A stretch of 30,855 bases of DNA from Rugosimonospora sp036494675 (GCA_036494675.1 DASXOA010000190.1:1-30855); one strand, 5' to 3'; positions 23,563 to 30,855 are shown, counted from the first letter of the stretch. Translations and numbers: made by a program. Notes: a model not told the origin generated them from the sequence alone.

Positions 23563-24357
23563 TCAGTGCGGAAGAATCTTGGATAGGAAATCCCGCGCCC
23601 GCTCCGTGCGCGGCGCGGCGAAGAACTCTTCAGGGGTACCGGTCTCGACGATCCGTCCGTCATCCATGAAGATCACCCGGTCGGCGGCCCGCCGGGCGAA
23701 GCCCATCTCGTGGGTTACCACGATCATCGTCATGCCCTCGGCCGCGAGGGAGACCATGACGTCCAGGACCTCGTTGACCATCTCCGGGTCCAGCGCCGAG
23801 GTCGGCTCGTCGAAGAGCATCACCTTGGGGTGCATGGCCAGCGCCCGGGCGATCGCCGCGCGCTGCTGCTGACCGCCGGACAGTTCGGCGGGGTAGCTGT
23901 CCGCCTTGTCGCCGATGCCCACGCGGTCGAGCAGCGCCAGGGCCTCCGCCCGCGCGTCCGACCGGGACATCCGGCGGACCTTGGTCGGGCCGAGCATGAC
24001 GTTCTCCAGCACGGTGCGGTGACCGAAGAGGTTGAACGACTGGAAGACCATGCCGACGTCGGCCCTCAGCCGGGCCAGCTCACGACCCTCGGCCGGAAGC
24101 GGCCGCCCGTCGATGTCGATGCTGCCCGCTCCGGCCACTTCCAGCCGGTTCAGGCAGCGGCACAGGGTGGACTTGCCGGAGCCTGACGGCCCCACCACCA
24201 CGACCACCTCGCCGGCGGCTACCTCAAGATCAACGTCTTTGAGCACGTGGTGGTCGCCGAACGACTTGTTGAGCTGCCGGACCTCCACCATCGGCGGCCC
24301 TGGCCGGTCGGCCCGGGCCGTCTGTCGAGGCAGGTCTAGCGGAGGGCTCGCTGACAT
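23563..24357 (-). CDS. Polar amino acid ABC transporter ATP-binding protein (GluA-like)
   Basis: A 264-residue ABC ATPase with Walker A GPSGSGKST (56-64), Q-loop Q106, signature LSGGQQQR (159-166), Walker B VMLFDEP (179-185) and the switch histidine in VVTHEMGFA. It is GlnQ/GluA-like. ATG at 24357 has GAAGAGGG upstream; a second in-frame ATG at residue 23 (MVEVRQLNKSFG) gives the usual family start, so the first 22 residues may be an extension. It is the first gene of the operon ATPase, binding protein, permease, permease, asparaginase, cutC, all with gaps below 60 bp. Confidence 0.95.
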   Translation of the reverse strand: MSASPPLDLPRQTARADRPGPPMVEVRQLNKSFGDHHVLKDVDLEVAAGEVVVVVGPSGSGKSTLCRCLNRLEVAGAGSIDIDGRPLPAEGRELARLRADVGMVFQSFNLFGHRTVLENVMLGPTKVRRMSRSDARAEALALLDRVGIGDKADSYPAELSGGQQQRAAIARALAMHPKVMLFDEPTSALDPEMVNEVLDVMVSLAAEGMTMIVVTHEMGFARRAADRVIFMDDGRIVETGTPEEFFAAPRTERARDFLSKILPH

Positions 24358-24417
24358 GGCAACCCTCTTCCTCCAACTATCGAACGAAGTTCTTGTTTAC
24401 CTGGACTATCTCACGCC

Positions 24418-24446
24418 ATCTAAGGCAACTGCCAGAATCAAGTCAA
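24418..24446 (-). promoter_or_regulatory. Promoter of the ABC transporter/asparaginase operon
   Basis: On the minus strand a -35 box TTGACT (24441-24446) and a -10 box TTAGAT (24418-24423) are separated by exactly 17 bp, about 60 bp before the ATPase ATG. A short dyad GAAC-GAA-GTTC (24382-24392) lies in the leader and could be a regulator site. Confidence 0.55.
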
Positions 24447-24450
24447 CGGC

Positions 24451-24479
24451 TTGCCGAAAAAAGCCCACGGTGCTAAGAA
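24451..24479 (+). promoter_or_regulatory. Leaderless promoter of the ROK regulator
   Basis: TTGCCG (24451-24456) and TAAGAA (24474-24479) are 17 bp apart, and the -10 box ends 6 bp before the GTG at 24486, so the transcript would begin at the start codon. The -35 boxes of this and the divergent promoter are only 4 bp apart, so one regulator could control both. Confidence 0.5.
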
Positions 24480-24485
24480 CCAGAC

Positions 24486-25643
24486 GTGACCGTCGACGAC
24501 GTACCGGGTCCCGCCGCCAAGGGCAGCGCTCGCGACCTGCTGCGTCTGGTGGCGACCGGGGCGGCGGAGAGCAGGGCGGATCTGGCCCGGCTGTCCGGTC
24601 TGTCCCCGTCGACCGTTTCCCAGCGGGTCGAGGCGCTCATCGGCGACGGATGGCTGCGCGAGGTCGGCGAGGGCAAGTCCCGGGGCGGTCGCCGCCCCCG
24701 CCAGTTGGAGATCCCCGGCGACGGCGGCCTGATCGGCGCCATCGACCTCGGCGCGCACCACGCCCGGGTGGCCACGCTCGACCTGTCCGGGCACGTGGTG
24801 GCCTCGAAGTCGATGTCCGTCGAAGTCAACGACGGACCCGAGCCGGTGCTCGGCAAGCTGCTCGCCGCAGTCACCGAGATGGTCGGATCGGGCACCGGTG
24901 CCGCGTTGCGGGGCATCGGCGTTGGCGTGCCGGGGCCCGTCGAGCACAGCGCCGGCCGGATCGTGTCACCCTCCCGGATGCCCGGCTGGAACGGCTTCGA
25001 CGTCTACCACTTCTGCGAGGAGCGCGCCGAGGTGCCGATCGCGGTCGACAACGACGCCAACCTGATGGCCCTCGGCGAGCACCGCTCGGCACACGCCGAC
25101 CTGGATCACGCCGTCTACGTCAAGGCCGGCACCGGCATCGGCGCCGGTGTCATCTCGGCCGGGCAGTTGCACCGCGGCGCGCAGGGATCGGCCGGCGACA
25201 TCAGCCACTGCCGGGTCGTCTCCGCCGATCCGCAACCGCTGTGCAGTTGCGGCAACACCGGCTGCCTGGAGGCGGTCGCCAGCGGCGCCGCCCTGGTCAA
25301 GGCGCTGGCCGAGCGCGGGTTCCCGGTGCACAGCCCGGCGGACGTGATGCGGCTGGTCGACAACGGGGATCCGCACGCCACCGCCATCGTGCGCGCGGCC
25401 GGCCGGTCCATCGGCGAGATCCTGTCCGTCGTCGTCAACTTCTTCAACCCGCAGGCCGTGCTCATCGGCGGCCTGCTGGCCGACTGCGAACCGCTGCTGG
25501 CCAGCATGCGGGCCTCGCTGTACGAGCGGTGCCTGCCGCTGGCCACCCAGACGCTGCTCATCGAGCGCCTGTCCACCGGCGTCGACGCCGGGATCCTCGG
25601 CGCCGCGCAGCTCATCATCGACCGCATCGTCGACGTGTCCTGA
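24486..25643 (+). CDS. ROK family transcriptional regulator
   Basis: A 385-residue ROK repressor. The N-terminal MarR-like helix-turn-helix (about 12-65) includes ADLARLSGLSPSTVSQRVEAL. The sugar-kinase-like domain follows: DLGAHHARVATLDL (phosphate loop, 87-100), VDNDANLMALGE (D190 at the kinase catalytic position), H241 in GDISH and the zinc site CSCGNTGCLE (C253, C255, C260). Both DNA-binding and sugar-binding parts look intact; such proteins usually release DNA when a sugar or amino sugar binds. It is divergent from the amino acid importer, whose promoter faces its own, so importer control is likely. The gene is followed after 4 bp by a dehydrogenase. Confidence 0.92.
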   Translation: MTVDDVPGPAAKGSARDLLRLVATGAAESRADLARLSGLSPSTVSQRVEALIGDGWLREVGEGKSRGGRRPRQLEIPGDGGLIGAIDLGAHHARVATLDLSGHVVASKSMSVEVNDGPEPVLGKLLAAVTEMVGSGTGAALRGIGVGVPGPVEHSAGRIVSPSRMPGWNGFDVYHFCEERAEVPIAVDNDANLMALGEHRSAHADLDHAVYVKAGTGIGAGVISAGQLHRGAQGSAGDISHCRVVSADPQPLCSCGNTGCLEAVASGAALVKALAERGFPVHSPADVMRLVDNGDPHATAIVRAAGRSIGEILSVVVNFFNPQAVLIGGLLADCEPLLASMRASLYERCLPLATQTLLIERLSTGVDAGILGAAQLIIDRIVDVS

Positions 25644-25647
25644 CGCC

Positions 25648-26415
25648 ATGACGGTCCTGGAATCCTTCTCGCTGGCCGGCAAGGTCGCCGTCGTCACCGG
25701 CGCCAGCCGCGGCATCGGCCGGGCACTGGCGCAGGCGCTGGGTGAGGCCGGCGCGGCGGTCGCGGTGACCGCCCGCACCACCGAGCCGGCCGAGCGGGCC
25801 GCCGGCGAGTTGCGGGCGGCCGGCATCACCGCGCTGCCGGTGAGCCTGGAAGTGACCGATCCGGCCCAGGTCGACCGGATGGTCCAGCGGGTCACGCACG
25901 AACTGGGCCCGATCGACGTGCTGGTCAACAACGCGGGCATCAGCATCGGCCGCGCCGCCCTGGACACGCCGGACGAGGTGTGGCGTGAGGTGCTGGCCAC
26001 GAACCTGGACGGGGTCTGGTACTGCTGCAAGGCGGTCGGGGCGCAGATGGTCGAGCGGGGCACCGGCAGCATCGTGAACGTGGGTTCGATGTCCGGCATG
26101 ATCGTCAACCGGCCGCGGTGGCAGCCGCCGTACCTGGCGTCGAAGGCGGCGGTGCATCAGCTGACGAAGGCGCTCGCGGCGGAGTGGGCACCGCACGGGG
26201 TACGGGTGAACGCGGTGGCGCCGGGGTACATCCTCACCGAGGCGTCCCCGGTGGACCAGCCGGAGTACCGGGAGTGGTGCGTGGAGCCCGCGGCGATGAA
26301 GCGCTACGGTCTGCCCGAGGAGCTTGGACCGGCGGTGGTCTTCCTGGCCAGCCGGGCGTCCAGCTTCATGACCGGCTCGGTACTGGTCATCGACGGCGGC
26401 TATACCTTGTTCTGA
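25648..26415 (+). CDS. Short-chain dehydrogenase/reductase
   Basis: A 255-residue classical SDR with cofactor motif TGASRGIG (17-24), NNAG (94-97), and catalytic S149, Y162 and K166 in MSG...PPYLASK. The residue after the second strand is Ala-Arg (VTARTTEP), which suggests NADP(H) preference. The C-terminus GSVLVIDGGYTLF is typical of polyol or 3-oxoacyl type members; the substrate is unknown. It starts 4 bp after the ROK gene and its stop overlaps the sigma factor ATG (TGATG), giving a three-gene operon. Confidence 0.93.
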   Translation: MTVLESFSLAGKVAVVTGASRGIGRALAQALGEAGAAVAVTARTTEPAERAAGELRAAGITALPVSLEVTDPAQVDRMVQRVTHELGPIDVLVNNAGISIGRAALDTPDEVWREVLATNLDGVWYCCKAVGAQMVERGTGSIVNVGSMSGMIVNRPRWQPPYLASKAAVHQLTKALAAEWAPHGVRVNAVAPGYILTEASPVDQPEYREWCVEPAAMKRYGLPEELGPAVVFLASRASSFMTGSVLVIDGGYTLF

Positions 26416-27503
26416 TGGATCCACGGCTGGATGAGTTCCGGAGCGACCTGACCGGATACTGCTACCGGATGCTCGGCTGCGGGTTCGAGGCCGAGGATGC
26501 CGTGCAGGAGACCCTGGTGCGGGCCTGGCGGGGCTTCGACCGGTACGACGAGAACCGGGCACCCCTGCGATCCTGGCTGTACGCCATCGCCACCAACGTC
26601 TGCCTCGACATGCTGCGCAGCGCGCAACGGCGGGCCCGCGCCATGGACCTGAGCCCCGCGTCCCATGCGGGTGCGCCGCTGGGCGGCCCGCTGCCGGAGA
26701 ACGCCTGGATCCACCCGATCCCGGATGGCCGGGTCCTGCCGGCGGGCGGCGACCCGGGGGACGTGGTCGCGCAGCGCGAGACGGTCCGCCTGGCGTTCAT
26801 CGCCGCACTCCAGCACCTGCCGCCCCGGCAGCGGGCCGTGCTGATCCTGCGCGACGTCCTGTGCTGGACGGCGGCCGAGGTGTCCGGTCTGCTGGACACC
26901 TCGGTCGCGTCGGTGACCAGCGCGTTGCAGCGCGCCCGCGCGACTCTGGGCGCCGCGGACGTCGCGCCGAACGGAGCCACGCCTGCCCGCGCCACGCCTG
27001 CCCGCACCACGCTCCACGGAGCCACGCCCGACGGAGCCGCACCCGCCGGCCTTGCGCCGGCCGGCCCGTTCGCGGCGCTCGACGGCGCGCAGCGGCGGCT
27101 GCTCGACCGGTACTGCGACGCCTTCGAGCGGTACGACGTGGAGGCACTCGTCGCGCTGCTGCACGAGGACGCCACGATGTCGATGCCTCCGTTCGCGTGG
27201 TGGCTGCGCGGCCGCGACGAGATCCGCCGTGCGCTGCTCGGCGCGGGGCGGCCCTGCGAGGGAGCCCGGCTGATGCCGGCGATGGCGAACGGATCGCCGG
27301 CCTTCGGGCAGTACCGGCCGGCCGGACCGGAGGGCGGGTACCGGCCGTTCGCGCTCCTCGTCGTCGAGCTGTCCGGCGGCCTGATCCGGGACACCACCAC
27401 GTACCTCGACGCCGAGCGGCTGTTCCCGCTGTTCGGGTTGCCGGCCGAGATTGCCGGTACCGGAAGCGATGAGTTTGCCGTCGCCGCCCCGTACTACGGG
27501 TAG
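26415..27503 (+). CDS. ECF sigma factor with SnoaL-like C-terminal domain
   Basis: A 362-residue ECF sigma factor. Region 2 (about 1-75) shows YRMLGCGFEAEDAVQETLVRAW and LRSWLYAIATNVCLDMLR; region 4 (about 128-178) shows ALQHLPPRQRAVLILRDVL and then WTAAEVSGLLDTSVASVTSA. A low-complexity Ala/Thr/Pro linker (about 183-215) leads to a SnoaL/NTF2-like domain (about 222-335). Such fused C-terminal domains replace a separate anti-sigma factor in SigJ- and SigX5-like groups. ATG at 26415 overlaps the SDR stop as TGATG. No anti-sigma gene follows. The target promoters are unknown. The linker repeats (ATPAR-type) may have arisen by slippage. Confidence 0.92.
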   Translation: MDPRLDEFRSDLTGYCYRMLGCGFEAEDAVQETLVRAWRGFDRYDENRAPLRSWLYAIATNVCLDMLRSAQRRARAMDLSPASHAGAPLGGPLPENAWIHPIPDGRVLPAGGDPGDVVAQRETVRLAFIAALQHLPPRQRAVLILRDVLCWTAAEVSGLLDTSVASVTSALQRARATLGAADVAPNGATPARATPARTTLHGATPDGAAPAGLAPAGPFAALDGAQRRLLDRYCDAFERYDVEALVALLHEDATMSMPPFAWWLRGRDEIRRALLGAGRPCEGARLMPAMANGSPAFGQYRPAGPEGGYRPFALLVVELSGGLIRDTTTYLDAERLFPLFGLPAEIAGTGSDEFAVAAPYYG

Positions 27504-27536
27504 GCAACGCTCACAGGCTCGGAAGGATGGCGGCGG

Positions 27537-28364
27537 ATGGCACGGTACGTGACGGTCGACGGGGTACGAACCTGGTACGACGAGCGCGGCGACGGTGAAC
27601 CGCTCGTGCTGCTGCACGGCGGTCTCACGGACAGCAGGGACTTCACCGGCAACCTCGACGCGCTGGCCGACCGGTTCCGGCTGCTGCTTCCCGAGCGCCG
27701 GGGCCACGGCCACACCCCCGACACGCCCGGGCCGGTCACCCTCGAACTGATGGCACGGGACACCATCGCGTTCCTGGAGTCCGGGGAGCACAGCCGGAGC
27801 CGATCTGTGGCGGAGGCGAGCACCCCCAACGCCTCGGTCGCTGGAAGCCGCGGCGTGAGGCTGGTCGGGTACAGCGCCGGCGCGATGGTGGCGCTCCTGG
27901 TCGCCGTACGCCGGCCCGATCTCGTCAGCCGCCTCGTGCTCATCAGCGGCGCCTTCGACCCCGCCGGCATGATCCTGCTACCGGTCGCCGGCGGGGAGCC
28001 GCCCGCACCGCTCGTCGCGGCGTACGCCGAGGTGTCGCCGGACGGCGCCGGACACTTCCCGGCCGTGATCGCCAAAGCGGCCAGCGCGGCACAGGAGCCC
28101 GGGCTGTCGCCGGCCGACCTCGGCACCGTGGCATGCCGGACGCTGGTCATCGCCGGTGACGACGACATCGTGACTCTCGAACACACCGTGGCGCTCTACC
28201 GCGGCCTGCCGGACGCCGAACTGGCGATCGTACCGGCGGCCTCGCACCTGCTCCTGCGGGAGCGGCCCGCCCTGTGTACCGCGATGGTGGCCGACTTCCT
28301 CACCGGCGACCGCCCGTCGACCATGATGCCGATGCGCCGCGCGGGCTTCGGCGCAGGCGGGTGA
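27537..28364 (+). CDS. Alpha/beta hydrolase
   Basis: A 275-residue alpha/beta hydrolase-fold protein. The oxyanion region is LLHGGLTDSRDF (26-37), the nucleophile elbow GYSAG (111-115, S113), an acid candidate D208-D210 in VIAGDDDIV, and H237 in AASHLLL. An insertion of about 20 polar residues (83-104, Ser/Arg/Ala-rich) interrupts the usual strand before the nucleophile. ATG at 27537 has GGAAGG 10 bases upstream. It lies 33 bp after the sigma factor, perhaps in the same transcript. Esterase or lactonase activity is plausible but not shown. Confidence 0.9.
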   Translation: MARYVTVDGVRTWYDERGDGEPLVLLHGGLTDSRDFTGNLDALADRFRLLLPERRGHGHTPDTPGPVTLELMARDTIAFLESGEHSRSRSVAEASTPNASVAGSRGVRLVGYSAGAMVALLVAVRRPDLVSRLVLISGAFDPAGMILLPVAGGEPPAPLVAAYAEVSPDGAGHFPAVIAKAASAAQEPGLSPADLGTVACRTLVIAGDDDIVTLEHTVALYRGLPDAELAIVPAASHLLLRERPALCTAMVADFLTGDRPSTMMPMRRAGFGAGG

Positions 28365-28374
28365 TCGCAGGCGC

Positions 28375-28950
28375 TCACTCCAGCGCGGCGCGCATCCGCC
28401 ACGACGTACGGCGGGGCCGGTCGTCCAGCGCCGCCCGGCCGGTGCACCACAACAGGACACCGGCCGGGTCGCCCGCCGGAGCGTCGGGAAACAGCCGGCT
28501 CAGCACCGTGACGCACAGCGGCCCGGGCGGGCGCCACGGCTCGGCCAGACCCTGCGCGATGTCGTACGTGTGGACCAGCACCTCGGTCATGCCCAGCGCT
28601 GCGAACCCGGTCGGATCGGTCGGCCCCCAGTGCCAGCCGCGGGCTCCGGGGCCGGCCGTGGCGATGGCACTGCTCAGCAGGCCACCGCAGGCGGCGACCA
28701 CCCGCAGGACGTCGGGGATCGTGGCCCCGGCCCGGACGGTCAGGTCCAGCGGAAGGTAGGCCGTGGCCGGCCGGGCCGAAACCTGTCCGGCATACGCCAG
28801 CAGGTCGTGCGCGAGGTGCTCGGCGGTCGCCCGGCAGGTCCAGTCCAGGGAACCGGCACGGACCTGCCAGTCCCGGGACTGGCACGGCACGAGTACCCGC
28901 AGCATCTCCTCGACCGCCCGGTCGAGGTCGGGGAAGGACACGGACGCCAT
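28375..28950 (-). CDS. DinB/maleylpyruvate isomerase-like protein
   Basis: A 191-residue protein resembling the mycothiol-dependent maleylpyruvate isomerase N-terminal domain (a DinB-like four-helix bundle). Family features are LDWTCRATAEHLAHDLLAYAG near residue 35, HWGPTDPTGFAALGMTEVLVHTYDIAQGL, with histidines in EHLAHD and VHTYD as metal-ligand candidates. Actinomycetes use such proteins with mycothiol or for unknown transfer reactions. ATG at 28950 was chosen; the frame extends to 28983 without a better start. Convergent to the hydrolase with a 10-bp gap and no terminator seen. Confidence 0.85.
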   Translation of the reverse strand: MASVSFPDLDRAVEEMLRVLVPCQSRDWQVRAGSLDWTCRATAEHLAHDLLAYAGQVSARPATAYLPLDLTVRAGATIPDVLRVVAACGGLLSSAIATAGPGARGWHWGPTDPTGFAALGMTEVLVHTYDIAQGLAEPWRPPGPLCVTVLSRLFPDAPAGDPAGVLLWCTGRAALDDRPRRTSWRMRAALE

Positions 28951-28992
28951 CGACGAAGCATGCCCGCAGCGTCCGGCCGGCACCGGACCGGG

Positions 28993-30507
28993 TCACGCCT
29001 CGATGCGCGGGAACAGCGGGCTCGCCGGAGGCAGCAACCCGTCGACCGGGGCGCACCGCGCCAGTACCCCGGCCGCCGTCGCGGGCAGGAACGCGACCAG
29101 CCGCTCGCCGAGGCACCGGCACGCGGCGACCAGACCCGACAGGCAGGCGTCCAGCCGCTCGCCCGCCGCCGCGTCACCGGCACGTTCGGCCCGCGCCAGT
29201 TCCCAGGGCCGCTCGTGTTCGACGAGGCGGTTCGCGTGCTCGACGATCGCCCACACCGCCGCGGTCGCGCGCCGGAAATCCAGGTCCGCCAAGGCCTCGT
29301 CGACCAGGCCGGGCGCCGCGCGGCAGGCCTCGAACAGCTCACTGCACGGCTGCCCTGCCCCGGGCCCCGGGCAGGCCGCGAGCCGGCCGTCGCGGTACCG
29401 GTGGACCATCGTGACGACCCGGCTCACCAGGTTGCCGATCCCGCCGGCGAGGTCGTCGTTGGCCCGTCCCACCAGCCGGGCCACGGTGAAGTCGGCGTCG
29501 CCGACCCGTGGCACGTCGCGCAGCAGCCACCAGCGCACCGCGTCCGTGCCGTACCGCCGCGCCAACTCGACCGGGTCGACCCGCGCGCCGGACGACTTGC
29601 TGATCTTCTGGCCGTCGACCGTGAGGTAGTCGTGTACCAGGATGTCGGTCGGCAGCGGCAGCCCCGCCGACAGCAGCATCGCCGGCCAGTACACCGCGTG
29701 GAAGCGCAGCACGCCCTTGCCGATCAGGTGGATCCGCCGGTCGGCGCCGGCCCACCAGGTCCGGTAGGCGCGCTCGTCCCCGCCGTAGCCGAGGCTGGTG
29801 AGGTAGTTGCCCAGCGCGTCCCACCACACGTAGACGACCTGCTCGTCATCGCCGGGCACGGTGATGCCCCAGCCCCGGGCGCGTTGCTGGGAACGGGAAA
29901 TCGAGAAGTCGCGCAGGCCGCCATCGATGAACGACAGCACCTCGTTGCGCCGGCCCGCCGGTTCGATCCGCAGCCGGCCGGAGGCGATGGCCCCCTGGAT
30001 CTGGCCGGCGTACCGGGACAGCCGGAAGAACCAGTTCCGCTCCGCGACACGGGTGGGTGGCACCCGGTGCTCCGGGCAGCACCCGCCGTCGAGGTCGTCC
30101 CCGGTGAGGTAGTGCTCGCAGCCGACGCAGTACAGGCCCTCGTACCGGGCCTGGTACAGGTCCCCGGCCGCGGCGCACTCGTGCCACAGCCGCCGTACGC
30201 CGGCGTGGTGGCGCGGATCGCGACTGGTGCGGATGAAGTCGTCATAGGACAGTGCGAGCGGTTCCCGCAGTGCGGCGAAGGCCGCCGCGTTGCCGTCGAC
30301 GAACTCCTGCACGGGTACCCCGGCCGCCTCGGCCGCCAGCACGTTCTTGAGCGAGTTGTCGTCGGTTCCGGTCGACAGCCGCACCTCGTCGCCGCGCTGG
30401 CGATGGTGGCGGGCCAGCACGTCGGCCTGTACGGCCTCCAAGGCGAAGCCCAGGTGCGGTGCGGCGTTGACGTACGGGATGGTCGTGGTCAGGTACACGC
30501 GGGTCAT
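28993..30507 (-). CDS. metG: Methionyl-tRNA synthetase (MetG-like)
   Basis: A 504-residue class I synthetase charging tRNA-Met. The HIGH-box position is HLGF (18-21) rather than HIGH, the zinc knuckle has C127/C130 and C143/C144 with H147, the tryptophan-rich VVYVWWDALGNYL and the KMSKS motif as KISKS (301-305) are intact. The anticodon-binding helical domain is present and the C-terminal tRNA-binding extension found in some MetRS is absent. ATG at 30507 has GGAAGGAA upstream. The HIGH variant and moderate length suggest this may be a secondary paralogue rather than the housekeeping enzyme (inference). Between its start and the next tnpB lie IS-end-like hairpins. Confidence 0.92.
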   Translation of the reverse strand: MTRVYLTTTIPYVNAAPHLGFALEAVQADVLARHHRQRGDEVRLSTGTDDNSLKNVLAAEAAGVPVQEFVDGNAAAFAALREPLALSYDDFIRTSRDPRHHAGVRRLWHECAAAGDLYQARYEGLYCVGCEHYLTGDDLDGGCCPEHRVPPTRVAERNWFFRLSRYAGQIQGAIASGRLRIEPAGRRNEVLSFIDGGLRDFSISRSQQRARGWGITVPGDDEQVVYVWWDALGNYLTSLGYGGDERAYRTWWAGADRRIHLIGKGVLRFHAVYWPAMLLSAGLPLPTDILVHDYLTVDGQKISKSSGARVDPVELARRYGTDAVRWWLLRDVPRVGDADFTVARLVGRANDDLAGGIGNLVSRVVTMVHRYRDGRLAACPGPGAGQPCSELFEACRAAPGLVDEALADLDFRRATAAVWAIVEHANRLVEHERPWELARAERAGDAAAGERLDACLSGLVAACRCLGERLVAFLPATAAGVLARCAPVDGLLPPASPLFPRIEA

Positions 30508-30525
30508 CAGATTCCTTCCGTGGAT

Positions 30526-30614
30526 ACTGCGGCCTTCAGGCCGGGGAGGAAACGGGACTCCTGCGGAGCAGGGCAGGAATAGCCGATCCGGCGTTTAGGC
30601 GGATCGGTGTTTAC
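30526..30614 (+). other. Hairpin cluster resembling a decayed TnpB right end
   Basis: Three hairpins occur in succession: CGGCCT-TC-AGGCCG (30530-30543), CCTGC-GGA-GCAGG (30560-30572) and CCGATCCG-N9-CGGATCGG (30583-30607). The first is followed by GGGAGGA, and the third has TTTAG in its loop and GGTG after it, both echoing the right end at 448-478. A TTAC at 30611-30614 could be the left target tetranucleotide of the next element. It may alternatively be a transcription terminator. The region 30508-30662 contains no other gene. Confidence 0.4.
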
Positions 30615-30662
30615 CCGCGCGCCCCCGCAGGGTTCATAAACAAGCCTGCTAGTTTGTGAGCC

Positions 30663-30855
30663 GTGGCCGGGACTGTGAAGCGGGCGTTTAAATACCGCTT
30701 CTACCCAACCGACGCGCAGGCCGCGCAGTTGGCGCGGACGTTCGGGTGCGTCCGGAAGGTCTACAACCTCGCCCTGGACGCCCGCACCGAGGCGTGGACG
30801 CTGCGCCAGGAACGCGTCAACGACAACACCACCAGCGCGATGCTGAGCGCGTGGA
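30663..30855 (+). CDS. tnpB: TnpB, N-terminal part (3' truncated by window edge)
   Basis: The first 64 codons of a TnpB protein: starting with GTG at 30663, VKRAFKYRFYPTDAQAAQLA and then FGCVRKVYNLALDARTEAW give the standard N-terminal WED-region sequence of actinobacterial TnpB. No ribosome binding site is evident. The rest lies beyond the window. It cannot be compared with the copy at 1-456 because the two fragments cover different parts. It probably belongs to an IS200/IS605 element whose left end is at or near 30615. Confidence 0.92.
   Translation, partial: MAGTVKRAFKYRFYPTDAQAAQLARTFGCVRKVYNLALDARTEAWTLRQERVNDNTTSAMLSAW

Noticed and set aside
19206..24357. Copper homeostasis locus because of cutC
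   Set aside because: No copper ATPase, chaperone or metal-responsive regulator is present, and the operon encodes amino acid transport and asparaginase.
30583..30607. Rho-independent terminator
   Set aside because: The stem is good, but no U-rich run follows on either strand, and its similarity to the IS right end fits a transposon origin better.
1..30855. Composite transposon bounded by IS elements
   Set aside because: IS200/IS605 elements move as single strands without terminal inverted repeats and do not form classic composite transposons; the flanked genes also look like ordinary chromosomal genes.

Overview
The window is a gene-dense, very GC-rich stretch with strong G/C bias at third codon positions, many GTG starts and several leaderless-looking promoters. 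An F420-type luciferase-like oxidoreductase, a mycothiol-dependent isomerase-like protein, an ECF sigma factor with a SnoaL-like tail and a TnpB-only IS200/IS605 element all fit an actinomycete, possibly Micromonosporaceae (inference; no rRNA or tRNA is present to test it). No CRISPR array, prophage or plasmid backbone was seen.

Layout. (1) 1-478: the 3' part of a TnpB element, whose right end reaches the stop codon of rtcB. (2) 475-4544, minus strand: rtcB RNA ligase, then an ArsR-like regulator, MFS exporter and LLM oxidoreductase in a tightly coupled operon. (3) 4585-8595: a LuxR-type gene relic, a conserved hypothetical gene, an aldo/keto reductase, a divergent ArsR regulator/MFS pair sharing two identical dyad operators, and a membrane-anchored hypothetical gene. 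(4) 8917-15493: two adjacent genes that are the most unusual content here. One encodes a 1628-residue soluble protein with a STAS-like segment, a GHKL ATPase, two phosphoribosyltransferase-like domains, a long helical region and a second degenerate GHKL-like domain. The other encodes a receiver domain fused to an aminoglycoside-phosphotransferase/kinase-like domain. An MFS gene follows. (5) 16902-19247: a methyltransferase and an MFS gene, divergent across a 27-bp minisatellite. (6) 19206-27503: a polar amino acid ABC transporter operon ending in a type II asparaginase and cutC on the minus strand, and a divergent ROK regulator, short-chain dehydrogenase and ECF sigma factor on the plus strand. 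(7) 27537-30507: an alpha/beta hydrolase, a DinB/maleylpyruvate-isomerase-like protein and a methionyl-tRNA synthetase. (8) 30526-30855: IS-end-like hairpins and the 5' part of another tnpB.

How the genes may work together. The 8917-15493 pair looks like a two-component-like module without membrane sensor, recognisable phosphorylated-histidine domain or DNA-binding output. I infer an intracellular signalling or conflict function in which the receiver controls a kinase-like effector. The 19206-26415 block looks like one regulon: a ROK repressor-like protein facing an amino acid/amide importer, an asparaginase and a dehydrogenase. A 21-codon open frame with ATGA overlaps at both ends lies between the two permease genes. 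All functions are read from sequence motifs alone; no database search was possible.
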